NCBI GenBank assembly: GCA_002842205.1 | Contig: PHCI01000008.1 | Span: forward strand, 1-64,000 | Direction of reading: 5' to 3' | DNA length: 64,000 bases | Source of the DNA: Betaproteobacteria bacterium HGW-Betaproteobacteria-3 | Lineage (GTDB): Bacteria; Pseudomonadota; Gammaproteobacteria; Burkholderiales; Burkholderiaceae_C | In this document: one piece after another, positions 31,063 through 39,403 of the stretch | Layout of the letters: every line of letters begins with the position of its first letter | Numbering within the stretch: position 1 is the stretch's first letter | Position numbers and translations under genes: made by a program | The notes under the pieces: generated by a model | The model's database searches: none | The model's input: only the letters and a program-made list of their open reading frames with translations | What the model was told of the DNA's origin: nothing

Positions 31063-32058
31063 ATGAGCCGACAGCACGATCCTTTTGACACCTACCTGTT
31101 GCGGGTGTTCAGCACGCTGATGACCGAGCGCAGCGTCTCGCGCGCGGCGGCGCGGCTCAACCAGTCGCAGCCCGCGGTGAGTGCGGCGCTCAAGAAGCTG
31201 CGCGACATCCTGGGTGACCCGCTGCTCATCAAGGACAAGCAGCGCATGGTGCCGACCGAGCGTGCGCTGCAACTGGAGGCTTCGGTGCGCATCGTGCTGG
31301 GCGAAATTGACGGCCTGCTCGCGCCCGCCGCGGCGTTTGACCCGGCCACCACGCGCCAGACCTTCCGCATCGGCACGCCCGACTACCTGGCGCCGCCGCT
31401 GATGGCCAGCATGGTGAGCTACCTGCGCCTGAGCGCGCCGCGCGCCCACCTGGTGGTGCACCCGCTGAACCAGGGCTTTGACTACGAGGCTGCGCTGGCC
31501 GACGGCGAACTCGACGTGGTGATCGGCAACTGGCCGCAGCCGCCCGAGCACCTGCGCATGGCCGTGCTGCTGGAAGACGAGGTGGTGTGCCTGGTCAGCC
31601 GCGAGCACCCCGGCGCGGCGCGGCTCACGGTGGCCGACTACCTGAACGGCGCGCACGTGGTGCCGCAGCTCTATAGCGTGACGCAGCGCGGCGTGGTCGA
31701 GTCGCACCTGGCGGCGCTGCGCATGGCGCGCGAGGCCACGGTGACGGTGCCGTTTTTCAGCATGGCGCCTAACCTGCTGCCCGGCACCGACCTGATCTTC
31801 ACCACCAGCCGCCACTTTGCCGAACACTTTGCACGGTTGTTGCCGCTGGCGGTGGTGGCCTCGCCGATCGATTTTCCGGTGATGCGCTTCTACCAGCTCT
31901 GGCACAGCCGCACCCAGCATTCGCAAGGCCATGCCTGGCTGCGCGCGCTGCTGTCGGCCGTGGCCCGCACGGCCGATGCCACGCAGGCGCTGCGGCCGGT
32001 GCGTGGGGGTGTGCGACGGGCGCCGCCAATGGCCCCGCGTACGCCCGCGCGGCGTTGA
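31063..32058 (+). CDS. LysR-family transcriptional regulator
   Basis: This 331-residue protein is read from the ATG at 31063 (MSRQHDPFDTYLLRV). The helix-turn-helix is LMTERSVSRAAARLNQSQPA followed by VSAALKKLRDILGD. The C-terminal domain is a type-2 periplasmic-binding-like effector domain with IGTPDYLAPPL. This NodD/LinR-like subgroup usually governs aromatic or acid catabolism. It diverges from the Bug receptor gene, the common arrangement for a receptor and its regulator. The last 30 residues are basic and low-complexity. Confidence 0.85.
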   Translation: MSRQHDPFDTYLLRVFSTLMTERSVSRAAARLNQSQPAVSAALKKLRDILGDPLLIKDKQRMVPTERALQLEASVRIVLGEIDGLLAPAAAFDPATTRQTFRIGTPDYLAPPLMASMVSYLRLSAPRAHLVVHPLNQGFDYEAALADGELDVVIGNWPQPPEHLRMAVLLEDEVVCLVSREHPGAARLTVADYLNGAHVVPQLYSVTQRGVVESHLAALRMAREATVTVPFFSMAPNLLPGTDLIFTTSRHFAEHFARLLPLAVVASPIDFPVMRFYQLWHSRTQHSQGHAWLRALLSAVARTADATQALRPVRGGVRRAPPMAPRTPARR

Positions 32059-32145
32059 TGCGCCTGACCGCAGAAAAGCGCCTCGGGTCTGTGGGGGATC
32101 GGCAGGCTGCAGCCGGGCGGCTGAAGCCTTGTCATTCGGCCGAAA

Positions 32146-33132
32146 TCAGTCCGGGCGCCCCGAAAACGCCGCCGCGGCCGATCGCCCGACGGCCTCGCGC
32201 AGCCAGGCGTGGGCGCTGCTGTGCAACCCGCGCCGGTGCCACAGCGCGTCCACGTGCACGGGCGGCACCTCAAACGGCAGTTCGCGCCAGACCAGGTCTT
32301 CGGCCATGCCGGTGACGCTGACAAAGTGGCGCGGCAGCACGGTCAGCAGGTTGGACGCGGTGACCACCCGCCCGGCCGTGAAGAACTGGTAGACGGTGAG
32401 CACGATGCGGCGCTGGCGGTTCAGCGCGGCCAGCGCCTCGTCGATGAAGCCGTAGGGGCGGCCCGAAAAGCTCACCAGCAGGTGGCGCGCCGCGCAAAAC
32501 CGGTTGAGCGTGAGCGGACCGCGCGCCAGCGGGTGGCCCTTGCGCATCACGCACACATAGCGGCCGTCATACAGGCGCTGGCTGGCAAAGCCGACCGCCT
32601 CACCCGCCTGGGCGCGCGCGGTCAGGTCGGCCAGCGCTGCGGGGAAATAGCCCACGGCGAGGTCGGCGGTGCCCTCGTCCAGCAACTGGCGCGGGTCGCG
32701 GGTGGTCAGCGGCACCACGCGCAGCGACACGTTGGGCGCGTCGTTCTCCAGAATGCCGACCAGCCCGGGGATCAGTTCGGCGGCGGTGGCGTCGGCCATG
32801 GCCAGCACGAAGGTGCCGGTGTCGCTGGCGGGGTCGAACGGGCCGGGCGCGAGCGACTGCTGCAACTGGTGCAGGGCCTCGCGCACGGTCGGCCACAGCG
32901 CCAGCGCACGTGGCGTGGGCTCGACGCCGTGGCCGCTGCGGCGCACCAGGTCGTCGCCCAGCGTGTCGCGCAGGCGGCGCAGTGCGTTGCTCACGGCGGG
33001 CTGCGTCAGGGCCAGGTTGTGCGCCGCGCGCGTCAGGCTGCGCTCGGCCATGACCTCGTCAAACACCCGCAACAGGTTCAGGTCGAAGGTGCGGAAGTTG
33101 ATCTGCAGGGGTGGGGGCGGTGTAGTCATCAC
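32146..33132 (-). CDS. LysR-family transcriptional regulator
   Basis: This 328-residue protein has an N-terminal winged helix (LLRVFDEVMAERSLTRAAHN, LALTQPAVSNALRRLRDTLG) and an effector domain with FVLAMADATAAELIPGL. The subgroup is the same as its neighbour at 31063-32058, but the two converge and are not close enough to be a recent duplication. Its target is probably the gene at 33257, read divergently across a 124-bp region that carries an ATGAT-AACC-ATCAT inverted repeat and a good promoter. Confidence 0.85.
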   Translation of the reverse strand: MMTTPPPPLQINFRTFDLNLLRVFDEVMAERSLTRAAHNLALTQPAVSNALRRLRDTLGDDLVRRSGHGVEPTPRALALWPTVREALHQLQQSLAPGPFDPASDTGTFVLAMADATAAELIPGLVGILENDAPNVSLRVVPLTTRDPRQLLDEGTADLAVGYFPAALADLTARAQAGEAVGFASQRLYDGRYVCVMRKGHPLARGPLTLNRFCAARHLLVSFSGRPYGFIDEALAALNRQRRIVLTVYQFFTAGRVVTASNLLTVLPRHFVSVTGMAEDLVWRELPFEVPPVHVDALWHRRGLHSSAHAWLREAVGRSAAAAFSGRPD

Positions 33133-33140
33133 TGATGTGA

Positions 33141-33154
33141 ATGATAACCATCAT
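33141..33154. promoter_or_regulatory. Inverted repeat ATGAT-N4-ATCAT
   Basis: ATGATAACCATCAT lies in the divergent gap between the LysR gene and the small membrane-protein gene, 11 bp from the -35 box. It resembles half of a Fur-type box as well as a dyad for the LysR protein; I cannot decide which. Confidence 0.4.
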
Positions 33155-33164
33155 AAATGTTAAG

Positions 33165-33193
33165 TTGAATCACACTGGTGTTAACCCTAATAT
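33165..33193 (+). promoter_or_regulatory. Promoter of the gene at 33257
   Basis: TTGAAT (33165-33170) and TAATAT (33188-33193) are exactly 17 bp apart, a near-ideal sigma-70 layout. The predicted start site near 33201 gives a leader of about 55 nt. Confidence 0.6.
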
Positions 33194-33256
33194 GTGGGTC
33201 ATGCGGAGATTCCATCCGCAGCACTGTCCTCACAAGGGAATCGAAGGGAAACCATC

Positions 33257-33823
33257 ATGACCAGCTTTGTCCACGTTGAACAACCTGCCACGCACGCCGG
33301 CGTGGCCCGCGCCGAGGCCGCATTCGGCGCTGCACGCGAACTGGGGCGCCGTTTTGACAGCACCCGTGGCCTGGCCGCCATGCTGCTGGCCGCCATTCTG
33401 GCCGCCATGCTGGTGGTCGCCGACCAGGTGATCGACACCTGGGCCAATGGGCACCTGCTGATGGCCTGGGTCGTGTTGTGGGCGGTGGGTTTTGTGGTGC
33501 TGGCGCTGTGCGCCGACACCGCCCGCCGTTTGGCGCAACGCATGGTGGCCGGGCTCAACGCCTGGTCGCGCCGCGTGGCGCAGTCGCGCGCCGACGCCCG
33601 GCTCTGGGAGATCGCCAGGACCGACCCGCGCGTCATGGCCGACCTGCAGGCCGCGCTCTCGCGCAGCACCGACGAGGCCGACCAGGCCACCGCCGCCGCT
33701 TTCAACACGCGGCTGGCGCGCCAGAATGCGCTCAAACCGATGTTGCCGGGCGTGGCCATGTCGGTGGCTGGCGACGCGGTGAACCGCCCGGCGTCGCGCC
33801 CGTACTTTCCGTACTACTACTGA
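33257..33823 (+). CDS. Membrane protein of unknown function (188 residues)
   Basis: Started at the ATG at 33257, with GAAGGGAA upstream. An N-terminal soluble part (about 35 residues) precedes two membrane helices (about 36-55, AAMLLAAILAAMLVV, and 68-90, LLMAWVVLWAVGFVVLAL). A soluble helical domain with LWEIARTDPRVMADLQAALS follows, and the protein ends in an aromatic tail (RPYFPYYY). I do not recognise a family. It has a strong promoter and a divergent LysR gene. Its stop overlaps the 3' end of the EamA gene by 7 bp. Confidence 0.75.
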   Translation: MTSFVHVEQPATHAGVARAEAAFGAARELGRRFDSTRGLAAMLLAAILAAMLVVADQVIDTWANGHLLMAWVVLWAVGFVVLALCADTARRLAQRMVAGLNAWSRRVAQSRADARLWEIARTDPRVMADLQAALSRSTDEADQATAAAFNTRLARQNALKPMLPGVAMSVAGDAVNRPASRPYFPYYY

Positions 33824-34731
33824 GCGGGCTGGCGCGGCGCCGGGCGCGTCACCAGATAAATGCCCGGCAGGATCAGCGCCGCGCCCATCAGGTGGTGCAG
33901 GCCCAGCGGCTCGTTCAGGATCAGCCAGGCCGCGGCCCCGGTGTACAGCGGCCCCAGATACAGGCTGACCGCCACCTTGCTGGCCCCCAGCACCCGCTGC
34001 GACCAGCCGTGCGCCAGGTAGGCGCCCAGCCCCGGCAGCAGCGCTGCCGCCAGCGTCAGCAGCGTGGCCTGCTGGCGCCAGGCGGGCGTGTCGGGTTGCA
34101 GCATTTCCCATACTGAAAACGGCAGCAGGATCGCCACGCCGCCCGCGCTGATGGCGGCCAGCCGTGCGGTGGCGCTCAGGGTGCTGTGCCAGTGCCTGAG
34201 CAGCAGCGAATACACCGCCCAGGCCAGCATGGCCAGCACCATCCAGCCGTCGCCCACCACCCACTGCACCTGCGCCAGCGCGGTCCACCGGCCCTGCACC
34301 ACCACGTGCAGCACGCCGGTCAGGGCCAGCGCCACGCCCACGCCCTGGCGCCCCGAAAAATGCTCGCCCAGGCCGATCACGGCGGCCAGCGCAATCACCA
34401 CCGGCGCGGCCGAGTAGATCAGCGAGATGTTCATGGCCTGCGTGGTCTGCGCGCCGATGTACACCCCCGCGCCGCAAACCCCCATGCCCAGGAAGCCCAG
34501 CACCAGGTACTGGCGCCAGTCGCTCCATACCGCGTGGCGTTCGCGCCAGAGCTCGCCGCGCGCCAGCAAGGCCAGCAGCAGGCCGGCCACGGCCCAGCGC
34601 CCCAGCGCCAGCGTGTAGGGCCCGACCACGCCAACGGCCTGGCGCGCCACGATGGAGTTGACCGCCCACAACGCGGGGCTGATCCAGATCAGGGCAAGGG
34701 CAAGGCGGGTGCGCGCGGCGTCGGTGGACAT
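33817..34731 (-). CDS. DMT-superfamily transporter (EamA family)
   Basis: This 304-residue protein has ten predicted membrane helices in two EamA repeats (first from LALALIWISPALWAVNSIV, second from VQWVVGDGWMVLAMLAWAVY). It is the second EamA protein of the window and only loosely similar to the one at 1771. Substrate unknown. It converges on the small membrane-protein gene, and a dispersed hairpin element lies just upstream of its start. Confidence 0.85.
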   Translation of the reverse strand: MSTDAARTRLALALIWISPALWAVNSIVARQAVGVVGPYTLALGRWAVAGLLLALLARGELWRERHAVWSDWRQYLVLGFLGMGVCGAGVYIGAQTTQAMNISLIYSAAPVVIALAAVIGLGEHFSGRQGVGVALALTGVLHVVVQGRWTALAQVQWVVGDGWMVLAMLAWAVYSLLLRHWHSTLSATARLAAISAGGVAILLPFSVWEMLQPDTPAWRQQATLLTLAAALLPGLGAYLAHGWSQRVLGASKVAVSLYLGPLYTGAAAWLILNEPLGLHHLMGAALILPGIYLVTRPAPRQPAQ

Positions 34732-34778
34732 GAAGGGCGGGGCAGTGGGGACCAGTGGGGACGGACGTCAAGTCTATA

Positions 34779-34828
34779 TGCTCTGCTTAACAGAGCAAAC
34801 TATGTCCATCTGACGGGGGGTAAAAGGC
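34779..34828 (-). repeat. Dispersed hairpin element, copy 4
   Basis: Minus-strand copy with a perfect 7-bp stem (TGCTCTG at 34779-34785, loop CTTAA, CAGAGCA at 34791-34797). The stem sequence differs from copy 1 but pairing is kept. ACCCCCCGTCAGAT forms the conserved end. Confidence 0.75.
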
Positions 34829-34837
34829 GAAAAAGCC

Positions 34838-34874
34838 GACAAAAATAGAAACGCCCCGGTGGGTGGCCGGGGCG
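34838..34874 (-). terminator. Rho-independent terminator of pckG
   Basis: A perfect 8-bp stem (CGCCCCGG at 34852-34859, CCGGGGCG at 34867-34874) with a 7-nt loop is followed on the minus strand by TTTCTATTTTTG. It lies about 90 bp beyond the pckG stop. Confidence 0.7.
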
Positions 34875-34964
34875 GTGGCGCGACGCGGCGGCCGGGTCGG
34901 GCCGCTGCGTCCGGGTCGATTCTGGCGGGCGGCGCGCGAAGGGCTTTCGCGCGCTGCGGGGTGC

Positions 34965-36875
34965 TCAGGCGGCCAGCCGCTTTTCGAGTCGGGCGCGCGT
35001 CTCCTCGAGCGCCTTGGGCAAATGGTGTCGCAGTTGGGTGAACAGTTCGTTGTGCAGCTTCAGCTCGGCCTGCCAGGCGGCTTGGTCAAAGCTGGTCACC
35101 GTGTTGAACTGCTCGGCCGTGAAGTTCAGGCCGGTCCAGTTGACTTCTTCGTAGGTGGGGCTCACGCCAAACGGGTGGTCCACGCCCTGCGCCGTGCCTT
35201 CGATGCGGTCGATCATCCACTTGAGCACGCGCATGTTCTCGCCGTAGCCGGGCCAGACGAACTTGCCGTCGGCGCCCTTGCGGAACCAGTTGGTGCAGAA
35301 GATCCGGGGCACGGTGACGCCGGTCTGGGCCAGCTTCTCGCCCACGTTGAGCCAGTGCTGGAAGTAGTCGCTCATGTTGTAGCCGCAGAAGGCGATCATG
35401 GCGAACGGGTCGCGCCGCACCACGCCTTGCTGGCCGGCGATGGCGGCGGTGGTTTCCGAGCCCATGGTGGCGGCCATGTACACGCCCTCGACCCAGCTGC
35501 GGCCTTGCGAGACCAGCGGCACGGTGGTGGAGCGGCGGCCGCCGAAGATGAAGGCGTCGATCGGCACGCCGGCCGGGTCGTCCCAGGCCGGGTCGAGCGC
35601 CGGGTTGTTGGTGGCGGCCACGGTGAAGCGGCTGTTGGGGTGCGCCGCCTTGGCGCCAGTGGCCTTGGCGATCTCGGGCGTCCAGTCCTTGCCCTGCCAG
35701 TCGATCAGGTGCGCGGGCAGGTGGCCGGTGTCCTGCTCCAGGCCTTCCCACCAGACGTCGCCGTCGTCGGTCAGCGCCACGTTGGTGAAGATCACGTCGC
35801 GGTCCAGGCTGGCCATGCAGTTGGGGTTGGTCTTGAGGTTGGTGCCCGGCGCCACGCCAAAGTAGCCGGCTTCGGGGTTGATGGCACGCAGGCGGCCGTC
35901 GGGACCGGGCTTGATCCAGGCGATGTCGTCGCCGATGGTGGTGACCTTCCAGCCCTCAAAACCGGCCGGCGGCACCAGCATGGAGAAGTTGGTCTTGCCG
36001 CAGGCGCTGGGAAAGGCGGCGGCCACGTGGTATTTCTTGCCCTGCGGGTTGGTCACGCCCAGGATCAGCATGTGCTCGGCCAGCCAGCCCGGGGCATCGG
36101 CCGATTCCTGCGCGGCCGCACGGCCCATGTTGGAGGCGATGCGCAGCGCAAAGCACTTTTTGCCCAGCAGCGCGTTGCCGCCGTAGCCCGAGCCGTAGCT
36201 CCAGATCTCGCGCGACTCGGGGTAGTGCACGATGTACTTGGTGGGGTTGCACGGCCAGGCCACGTCTTTCTGGCCGGGCTGCAGCGGCGCACCCACGGTG
36301 TGCACGCAGGGCACAAAGTCGCCGTCGGTGCCCAGCACGTCAAACACGGCCTTGCCCATGCGCGTCATGATCTTCATGTTGACGGCCACATACGCGCTGT
36401 CGGACAGCTCCACGCCGATGTGGGCGATGGGCGAGCCCAGCGGGCCCATGCTGAACGGCACCACGTACATCGTGCGGCCCTTCATGCAGCCGGCAAACAG
36501 GGCCTGCTCGCCATTGGGGCGGCCGTGCTGCAGCGTGGCGCGCATTTCGGCCGGGGCCACCCAGTGGTTGGTCGGGCCGGCGTCTTCCTTGCGTTCACTG
36601 CAGATGAAGGTGCGGTCTTCCACGCGGGCCACGTCGTTGGGGTCGGAGCAGGCCAGAAAGCTGCCCGGGCGCTTGGCGGGGTTGAGCTTCTTGAACACCC
36701 CGGCGTCCACCAGCAACTGGCACAGGCGGTCGTATTCTTGCTGGGAGCCGTCGCACCAGTACACGTGGTCGGGCTGGGTGAGGGCGGCCATGTCGGCCAC
36801 CCAGGCAATCAATTTGGCGTTTTTGACGTACGCGGGGGCGTTGACGGTCAAACCCTGCATCACGGGAGAGTTCAT
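34965..36875 (-). CDS. pckG: Phosphoenolpyruvate carboxykinase (GTP)
   Basis: This 636-residue protein is the normal length for the GTP-dependent enzyme and is read from the ATG at 36875, with AGGAGCC upstream; the open frame to 37082 is just non-coding extension. The motifs are intact: the kinase-1a/P-loop [12 protein letters not shown], the metal-binding segment [10 protein letters not shown], the guanine-binding and PEP-binding regions ([20 protein letters not shown] and [13 protein letters not shown]). It interconverts oxaloacetate and phosphoenolpyruvate. It stands alone, with a clear terminator downstream. Confidence 0.95.
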   Translation of the reverse strand: MNSPVMQGLTVNAPAYVKNAKLIAWVADMAALTQPDHVYWCDGSQQEYDRLCQLLVDAGVFKKLNPAKRPGSFLACSDPNDVARVEDRTFICSERKEDAGPTNHWVAPAEMRATLQHGRPNGEQALFAGCMKGRTMYVVPFSMGPLGSPIAHIGVELSDSAYVAVNMKIMTRMGKAVFDVLGTDGDFVPCVHTVGAPLQPGQKDVAWPCNPTKYIVHYPESREIWSYGSGYGGNALLGKKCFALRIASNMGRAAAQESADAPGWLAEHMLILGVTNPQGKKYHVAAAFPSACGKTNFSMLVPPAGFEGWKVTTIGDDIAWIKPGPDGRLRAINPEAGYFGVAPGTNLKTNPNCMASLDRDVIFTNVALTDDGDVWWEGLEQDTGHLPAHLIDWQGKDWTPEIAKATGAKAAHPNSRFTVAATNNPALDPAWDDPAGVPIDAFIFGGRRSTTVPLVSQGRSWVEGVYMAATMGSETTAAIAGQQGVVRRDPFAMIAFCGYNMSDYFQHWLNVGEKLAQTGVTVPRIFCTNWFRKGADGKFVWPGYGENMRVLKWMIDRIEGTAQGVDHPFGVSPTYEEVNWTGLNFTAEQFNTVTSFDQAAWQAELKLHNELFTQLRHHLPKALEETRARLEKRLAA

Positions 36876-37280
36876 GGATAAGGCTCCTGAGTTGAAAAAT
36901 CGTCTTTTCAAAGGCCTGCAAGGCGCCGTGCCACGTGGGGCCGGAGCGGGGTGCGCCGGGGCCATGAGGGCCGCGCCGCGCCGGTGCTTGCAGCGGGTGC
37001 CGTCCATGGGGGGGGAGTGGCCCGGCCTTTGAAAAAACGGCTTGTCAGCGCAGTCGGCTCTCGGGGGTCGCGGGGTCGGCAACAGGGTGGCGTGAAGGGT
37101 GCTTCACAGCCCGCGGGTCGGCTGGAGTCTGATTCTAAGAAGCGCAGACCGGCATGACCGCCGTGTGACGGCCTAACTCTATGCAAAACCCGCATGAGGT
37201 TATGCGGCGCATTCGGCGCGTCGGCAGCGCCGCGTCCGCACGGCGGCGCCCCGCCGGGCGCAGCGACGGGGCGAGGGTGT

Positions 37281-37312
37281 AAAAAAAGAGGAGCGTCCCG
37301 GCCAAGCGGGAC
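37281..37312 (-). terminator. Rho-independent terminator of the 48-residue membrane-protein gene
   Basis: On the minus strand GTCCCG-CTTGGC-CGGGAC (37295-37312) forms a 6-bp stem and is followed by a run of seven T (37281-37287). It lies 17 bp after the stop at 37329, which supports the tiny gene upstream. Confidence 0.7.
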
Positions 37313-37328
37313 AAGGGCAGTGGCCCGG

Positions 37329-37475
37329 TCAGGCCATGAACACGGCGATGAAGGCCAGCAGGAAGATCAGCACCGCACCCGCCAGGGGCAGCACCAGCGG
37401 CATCAGCGGCACGATTTTCTCGACCGCATCGGCTTCGTGGGCGGTGTCGGTGGGGGCGTGACTGGAGCTGGACAT
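37329..37475 (-). CDS. Small single-pass membrane protein (48 residues)
   Basis: ATG at 37475, stop at 37329. The peptide has a charged N-terminus (MSSSSHAPTDTAHEADAVEK) and one strongly hydrophobic helix (LPLAGAVLIFLLAFIAVFMA). GGAAAGAC lies upstream as a weak ribosome-binding site, and a good terminator follows. It is shorter than typical ORF cut-offs but has coding-like composition. Small proteins of this type serve as accessory subunits of oxidases, transporters or kinases; no partner gene is adjacent, so a function cannot be given. Confidence 0.6.
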   Translation of the reverse strand: MSSSSHAPTDTAHEADAVEKIVPLMPLVLPLAGAVLIFLLAFIAVFMA

Positions 37476-37569
37476 GGCAGGTCTTTCCGGAAAATTCTGG
37501 GATTCAGCCGACTATTTTACCCGGCCCGTGGCCGCAGGGCCAGGGCGGCGGCTTCACGGATGGTGGGCT

Positions 37570-37974
37570 TCACAGCAGGGCGTAGGTGGTGCTGGCGCGG
37601 CACACGCTTTTGCCGTCGGTGGCGCCGCGCAGGTCGATTTCGCCAAAGGCCAGCGATTTGCCCGCGCGCAGCACGCGGGCCTGCACCAGCGCGTCCTGGC
37701 CCGAGAGCGGCCGCAGGAAGCTGCTTTGCAACTGCACCGTGGTGCACGGGCGAAACGCACCGAAGTGGTTGACCAGGGCCAGCGCCATGGCGGTGTCGGC
37801 CGCGGCCATCATGGCCTGGCCACAAACGATGCCGCCGGTGCGGGCCAGAGCGTCACGGTGCGGCAGGCGCAAGGTCACGCTGTCGGCGTCAAAGCCCTGC
37901 ACCTGCAGGCCCAACGCCTGAACCCAGGGGGCGAAATAGTCGGTCAGGGCGGCTTGCAGCGTGGTGGTGTCCAT
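37570..37974 (-). CDS. PaaI-type hotdog thioesterase
   Basis: This 134-residue hotdog-fold protein has the segment GGIVCGQAMMAAADTAMALAL, covering the central helix and the catalytic region, and QLQSSFLRPLSGQDALVQARV as the beta strand pair. PaaI enzymes hydrolyse acyl-CoA thioesters, often aromatic ones. The usual catalytic Asp in the helix is present as AAADTAMA. It is followed on the same strand by the small membrane-protein gene. Substrate not determinable. Confidence 0.85.
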   Translation of the reverse strand: MDTTTLQAALTDYFAPWVQALGLQVQGFDADSVTLRLPHRDALARTGGIVCGQAMMAAADTAMALALVNHFGAFRPCTTVQLQSSFLRPLSGQDALVQARVLRAGKSLAFGEIDLRGATDGKSVCRASTTYALL

Positions 37975-38010
37975 AGGGTTGGGGGAGTAAGATTCCAGAC
38001 CAATATTCGC

Positions 38011-38050
38011 AGTTAGCCCGCGTCAAATATCGATACTTTGCTATAGATTC
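38011..38050 (+). repeat. Dispersed hairpin element, copy 5
   Basis: Plus-strand copy: AGTTAGCCCGCGTCAAATAT then GATACTTTGCTATAG. It lies between the threonine ammonia-lyase and thioesterase genes and is one of the more diverged copies. Confidence 0.65.
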
Positions 38051-38073
38051 AGGATAAAACAACAAAACCCGGC

Positions 38074-39273
38074 TCAGGCCAGCGCGGCCTCAAACCCGAC
38101 GGACTGCAAGCCTGCCAGCACCGCGCGCACGTGCTCGGGCCCTCGGGTCTGGATGACGAGCTCGATCTCCACGTTCTGGGCCGCCAGCAGGGTGAAGGCG
38201 CGCTGGTGGTGCACCTCGTCGATGTTGGCGCCTGCGTCGGCCACCACCTGGGTGATGTGGGCCAGCACGCCGGGCACGTCGCGCGCGCTCACGCGGATGC
38301 GCGCCAGCCGCCCGGCGCGCACCATGCCGCGCTCGATGATGGCGGCCAGCAGCAGCGGGTCGATGTTGCCGCCGCACAGCACCAGCCCGACCTTGCGACC
38401 CTGAAACCGCGCCGCATGCTTGATGACGGCGGCCAGCCCGGCCGCGCCCGCGCCCTCGACCAGGGTCTTTTCAATCTCGAGCAGCATCACGATGGCCTGT
38501 TCGATGTCGCCCTCGTCCACCAGCAGCAGGTCGTCCACGCGCTGGGCGATGATCTCCTGCGTGATCTTGCCGGGCCGCCCCACCGCAATGCCCTCGGCGA
38601 TGGTGCTGGTGCCCTGCGGGTGGTGGGTGCCCTTGATGGCGTTGAACATGGCCGGAAAGCGCGCCGCCTGCACACCGATGATTTCAATGCCGGGCTGCAG
38701 TGCGCGCGCCGCCGTGGCCATGCCGGCAATCAGCCCGCCGCCGCCCACCGCGATGACCAGGGTGTCCAGGTCGGGCACGGCCTGCAGCATCTCCAGCGCA
38801 ATGGTGCCCTGGCCCGCGGCCACGGCCTCGTCGTCATAGGGGTGCACAAACACGAGTTTTTGCGAATCGGCCAGCGCATAGGCGTGGCTGCGTGCTTCTT
38901 CCAGCGTGTCGCCGTGCAGCACCACCTCGGCGCCAAAGCCGCGGGTGCGCGCCACCTTCACGCCCGGCGTGAAGCGCGGCATGACGATCACCGCGCGCAA
39001 CCCCAGGCGTTGGGCGTGAAAAGCCACGCCCTGCGCGTGGTTGCCCGCGCTCATGGCCACCACGCCGCGCTGGCGCTCCTGGGGCGACAGCTGCATCAGC
39101 CGGTTGCAGGCGCCGCGCTCCTTGAACGAGGCGGTGAACTGCAGGTTCTCAAACTTGAGGAACAGCTGCGCGCCGGTGATTTGCGACAGCGTGCGCGACT
39201 CCACGCACGGCGTGTTCAACACCTGTCCCTGGAGGCGCGCTGCGGCCTCGACCACGTCCTGGAGTGCAATCAT
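38074..39273 (-). CDS. ilvA: Threonine ammonia-lyase (PLP-dependent)
   Basis: This 399-residue PLP enzyme has the Schiff-base Lys at residue 51 (FTASFKERGACNR), then SAGNHAQGVAF, the Gly-rich phosphate loop VAVGGGGLIAGMA (near residues 180-192, written VIAVGGGGLIAG), and a C-terminal ACT domain of about 70 residues (ARIRVSARDVPGVLAHITQV). The single short ACT domain fits the catabolic/biosynthetic 'threonine ammonia-lyase' of about 400 residues rather than the 500-residue IlvA with two ACT domains. It deaminates threonine to 2-oxobutanoate. Flanked by a dispersed element downstream. Confidence 0.88.
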   Translation of the reverse strand: MIALQDVVEAAARLQGQVLNTPCVESRTLSQITGAQLFLKFENLQFTASFKERGACNRLMQLSPQERQRGVVAMSAGNHAQGVAFHAQRLGLRAVIVMPRFTPGVKVARTRGFGAEVVLHGDTLEEARSHAYALADSQKLVFVHPYDDEAVAAGQGTIALEMLQAVPDLDTLVIAVGGGGLIAGMATAARALQPGIEIIGVQAARFPAMFNAIKGTHHPQGTSTIAEGIAVGRPGKITQEIIAQRVDDLLLVDEGDIEQAIVMLLEIEKTLVEGAGAAGLAAVIKHAARFQGRKVGLVLCGGNIDPLLLAAIIERGMVRAGRLARIRVSARDVPGVLAHITQVVADAGANIDEVHHQRAFTLLAAQNVEIELVIQTRGPEHVRAVLAGLQSVGFEAALA

Positions 39274-39403
39274 TGGGCAATTGTGTGCGTTAAATCACCA
39301 GAGAGCCGGTGGTTTTTTCCTCATCAGTGTCTTCCATCCCGCAGAAGTCTGCGTTATTGTGGGGCCGACTGTTGTCAGGCATTTTGTGGCCGGAGGCGAT
39401 CAA

